Assembly: GCA_947564735.1 (NCBI GenBank)
Contig: CANOEC010000012.1
Location: forward strand, 1 to 64,000
DNA length: 64,000 bases
Reading direction: 5' to 3'
Source: an uncultured Lachnospiraceae bacterium
Lineage (GTDB): Bacteria; Bacillota; Clostridia; Lachnospirales; Lachnospiraceae
Shown here: positions 61,825 to 64,000 of the stretch, piece after piece
Position numbering within the stretch: the first letter of the stretch is position 1
How the letters are laid out: each line of letters begins with the position of its first letter
Notes under the pieces: model-generated
What the model saw: the letters and a program-made list of their open reading frames with translations, nothing else
Told to the model about the DNA's origin: nothing
The model's database searches: none
Program-made: the position numbers and the translations under genes

Positions 61825-62313
61825 TTAACGTTCTCTTGTAAAACGTTTTGACCCTTCTTCTCCGATGGGTCTTTCCGTCCCAAAACCGGACAGGTTGATA
61901 TTTCTTGCCGCCCTTGCCCGCTCTTCGATATCTCTGTGGTAAGCATTCTCACATTTCGAGCAATATCTGCCCGAACGAATCTGTCTGCCGCAAATTTCAC
62001 AGGTCAGGAACGCATTGGAGTTTGGCGCAATCTCCAGACGTTCTTCCTTAAGCATATCCCTGATAGATTTCTGGGTCACACCCGTTGCCTCGGAAACCTG
62101 CGCAGTTGTGGCGCCCGGATGTTTCTCGATGTAATTGCGCGCCCTGCCATAATCATCATAATCCAGATGTCCGCAATCTTCACATTTATACTCGCCGACG
62201 CCTTTGAAAATCATAATACCGCCACATTCGGCGCATATCGTCGGTATGTTATAATTACCAAAATCCATCAATCCTTTCTTAAGATTTGCTGTCTTTTCTT
62301 CCCTGCTGCTCAT
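61825..62313 (-). CDS. Zinc-ribbon HTH protein (YvyF/flagellar-operon-like)
   Basis: A 162-residue protein. An N-terminal zinc ribbon (ICAECGGIMIFKGVGEYKCEDCG), a helix-turn-helix-like stretch (GATTAQVSEATGVTQKSIRDMLKEERLEI) and a second zinc knuckle (CEICGRQIRSGRYCSKCENAYH) make it look like the YvyF family of flagellar-operon proteins. No flagellar genes are nearby. It has a strong AAGGGGG ribosome binding site and lies between purD and the SH3 gene. Confidence 0.7.
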   Translation of the reverse strand: MSSREEKTANLKKGLMDFGNYNIPTICAECGGIMIFKGVGEYKCEDCGHLDYDDYGRARNYIEKHPGATTAQVSEATGVTQKSIRDMLKEERLEIAPNSNAFLTCEICGRQIRSGRYCSKCENAYHRDIEERARAARNINLSGFGTERPIGEEGSKRFTRER

Positions 62314-62370
62314 CGCAACTGCCCCCTTCTACGGTACTGACCATTCCGTTTATTTTATATTCCCTTTATT

Positions 62371-63642
62371 TTATATTTCATCTATTGCCTTGCCGATATC
62401 GTTTCTCATATATTTGTTGGCAAATGCCACCCACTCTGTTGCCCGGTACGCATTGGCTCTCGCTTCTTTCAAATCTGCGCCTTTCGCCGTAATGCCAAGA
62501 ACCCTGCCGCCGTTCGTGACAATGCCCTGCTGTGTCTGTTTCGTTCCGGCATGGAAACAGTAATATCCTTCTTTGCCGTCGAATTGCTCCAATCCGCTAA
62601 TCGGAAATCCCTTTTCATAAGACACCGGATATCCTTCGGAAGCCAGCACAACACAGACCGCCGCATTGTCTTCAAACTGTAAATCCACCTGCTCAAGCGT
62701 GCCGTCGATACATGCCTCAACCACTTCAATCATATCATTTTTCATGCGCGGAAGCACTACCTGCGCTTCCGGATCCCCAAATCTCGCATTGTACTCCAGC
62801 ACACGCGGACCATCCTGTGTTAACATCAGACCAAAAAAGATGACGCCTTTAAAGGGACGTCCCTCCGCCGCCATAGCATCCACCGTCGCCTGATAAATGT
62901 ATTTATGACAAAACGCATCCACCTCTTCCGTGTAAAAAGGGCTCGGTGAGAAAGTACCCATCCCGCCCGTATTTAATCCCTTATCACCGTCAAGCGCCCG
63001 CTTATGATCCTGCGCGGAAGACATGATGCGGATTGTTTTTCCGTCCACAAAAGAAAGCACGGACACTTCGCGCCCCGTCATGAACTCCTCTATGACCATA
63101 CGGTTGCCCGCCTCGCCAAACTTCTTATCTTCCATAATCGTTTTTACGCCTTCTTTTGCCTCCTCCAAAGTCTGGCAGATAAGCACGCCTTTGCCTAAAG
63201 CAAGCCCGTCAGCCTTGAGCACTACAGGCATCTTCGCGTGTTCCAGATAAGCAAGCGCCGCCCCTGCATCGTCAAAGTTCTCGTAAGCCGCCGTAGGAAT
63301 ATGATATTTCTTCATCAAATCTTTGGAAAATGCCTTGCTTCCTTCCAAGATTGCCGCATTCTTCCTCGGTCCGAATACACGCAGCCCCGCAGCTTCCATC
63401 TCGTCTACCAGCCCTCCCACCAGAGGGTCGTCCATGCCGACAATCGTCAAGTCAATCTCCTGCTCCTTGGCAAAAGCCACAAGCTTATCAAATTCCATGG
63501 CGCCAATCGGTACGCACTCCGCAAGCTGTCCGATACCAGCATTTCCCGGCGCACAGTATATCTTATCCACTCTCGCGCTCTTTGCCACGCTCGCCGCAAT
63601 GGCATGTTCCCTGCCACCGCTTCCTACTATCAGTACTTTCAT
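62371..63642 (-). CDS. purD: Phosphoribosylamine-glycine ligase
   Basis: The 423-residue GAR synthetase, second step of purine synthesis. It begins KVLIVGSGGREHAIA and contains the ATP-grasp features MPVVLKADGLALGKGVLI, NTGGMGTFSPSPFYT and LEYNARFGDPEAQVVLPRM. I start at MKVLIV (63642), as in the family. It follows purN by about 30 bp and probably belongs to the same purine operon. Confidence 0.96.
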   Translation of the reverse strand: MKVLIVGSGGREHAIAASVAKSARVDKIYCAPGNAGIGQLAECVPIGAMEFDKLVAFAKEQEIDLTIVGMDDPLVGGLVDEMEAAGLRVFGPRKNAAILEGSKAFSKDLMKKYHIPTAAYENFDDAGAALAYLEHAKMPVVLKADGLALGKGVLICQTLEEAKEGVKTIMEDKKFGEAGNRMVIEEFMTGREVSVLSFVDGKTIRIMSSAQDHKRALDGDKGLNTGGMGTFSPSPFYTEEVDAFCHKYIYQATVDAMAAEGRPFKGVIFFGLMLTQDGPRVLEYNARFGDPEAQVVLPRMKNDMIEVVEACIDGTLEQVDLQFEDNAAVCVVLASEGYPVSYEKGFPISGLEQFDGKEGYYCFHAGTKQTQQGIVTNGGRVLGITAKGADLKEARANAYRATEWVAFANKYMRNDIGKAIDEI

Positions 63643-63671
63643 TAGAAAACCACTCACCTTTCCGATGCCGC

Positions 63672-64000
63672 CTACTCAGACACATGCACCTGTCCATTTT
63701 CCACCGTCACCTTGCCATTGGCAATCAAATTAAGGCTCCATGGAAGAATAATCCACTCCGCCTGTTCCATAACCCTCCGCTGCAGACTCTCAGCCGTATC
63801 GTCCTCCTGCACCGCTACCGTCTTCTGCATGATGATCGGTCCCGTATCCATGCCTTCATCCACAAAGTGCACCGTGGCGCCGGTAACCTTCACACCTCTT
63901 GCAAGCGCCGCCTCATGTACCTTAATTCCGTAATATCCCGTGCCACAAAAAGCCGGAATCAACGACGGATGTATATTGACAATCCGGTTCTCATACTGTC
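63672..64000 (-). CDS. purN: Phosphoribosylglycinamide formyltransferase, partial
   Basis: The C-terminal 108 residues of GAR transformylase; the gene continues past the window edge. NIHPSLIPAFCGTGYYGIKVHEAALARG includes the substrate-loop HPSLLP-like motif, and TGATVHFVDEGMDTGPII carries the catalytic Asp (in VDEGMDTG). It uses 10-formyl-THF to formylate GAR, the step after PurD and before PurL. Confidence 0.95.
   Translation of the reverse strand, partial: QYENRIVNIHPSLIPAFCGTGYYGIKVHEAALARGVKVTGATVHFVDEGMDTGPIIMQKTVAVQEDDTAESLQRRVMEQAEWIILPWSLNLIANGKVTVENGQVHVSE

Overview
The window looks like a piece of chromosome from an anaerobic gut Firmicute, most likely a Lachnospiraceae/Clostridia member. 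The evidence is gene content rather than a marker gene: a single-chain long PurL, QueH in place of QueG, a DUF3842 protein, an AgrA/AgrC-like LytTR two-component system, a GntR-clpC-radA gene order, several ECF-type sigma factors, LacI-controlled glycan loci, AGGAGG-type ribosome binding sites and TTGACA-N17-TATAAT promoters. No rRNA operon, CRISPR array, prophage or intact insertion sequence was seen.

Layout. 1-4000: tRNA-Met and tRNA-Val behind one strong promoter, a lipoprotein, and a divergent LytTR regulator/sensor kinase pair. 4000-5720: a sigma/anti-sigma-like pair. 5840-18230: housekeeping genes on the minus strand (argS, queH, carB, carA, a membrane zinc-ribbon protein with acidic repeats, purL). 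18320-22140: a TetR regulator, a small unknown protein and a 755-residue protein with an N-terminal cyclic-nucleotide-binding-like domain. 22400-31300: a maltodextrin locus (secreted alpha-amylase, MalG/MalF/MalE-like ABC importer, MalQ, divergent LacI regulator). 31336-34611 and 38383-41714: two halves of a probable beta-1,4-galactan regulon (intracellular GH53, zinc-ribbon protein and 612-residue unknown protein; LacI regulator and GH42 beta-galactosidase). Both halves carry the same operator-like dyad just downstream of a -10 box. 35046-38062: a DUF3842 protein, an HPr-like protein, a secreted Cys/His-repeat protein, a P-loop kinase and an ECF-transporter S component behind a terminator-containing leader. 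41735-46579: a sigma factor-membrane protein-ABC operon with a divergent paralogous permease. 46619-48859: a secreted modular GH53 galactanase. 48921-49700: a decayed sigma/anti-sigma pair. 49840: tRNA-Trp. 50549-55514: a heterodimeric ABC exporter and an LCP-family enzyme. 55744-64000: radA, an unknown gene, clpC, a GntR regulator, an SH3-domain membrane protein with Arg/Glu repeats, a zinc-ribbon HTH protein, purD and partial purN.

How the genes fit together. Pyrimidine/arginine (carAB) and purine (purL, purD, purN) synthesis genes flank two carbon-scavenging modules, one for starch/maltodextrin and one for pectic galactan. In the second, a secreted GH53 would cut polymer outside, and an intracellular GH53 plus GH42 would finish it inside. 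The most striking anomaly is in carB: an 80-bp perfect inverted duplication replaces the glycine-rich ATP loop of the first ATP-grasp domain without breaking the reading frame. It is either a template-switch mutation that should damage the enzyme or an assembly artefact.
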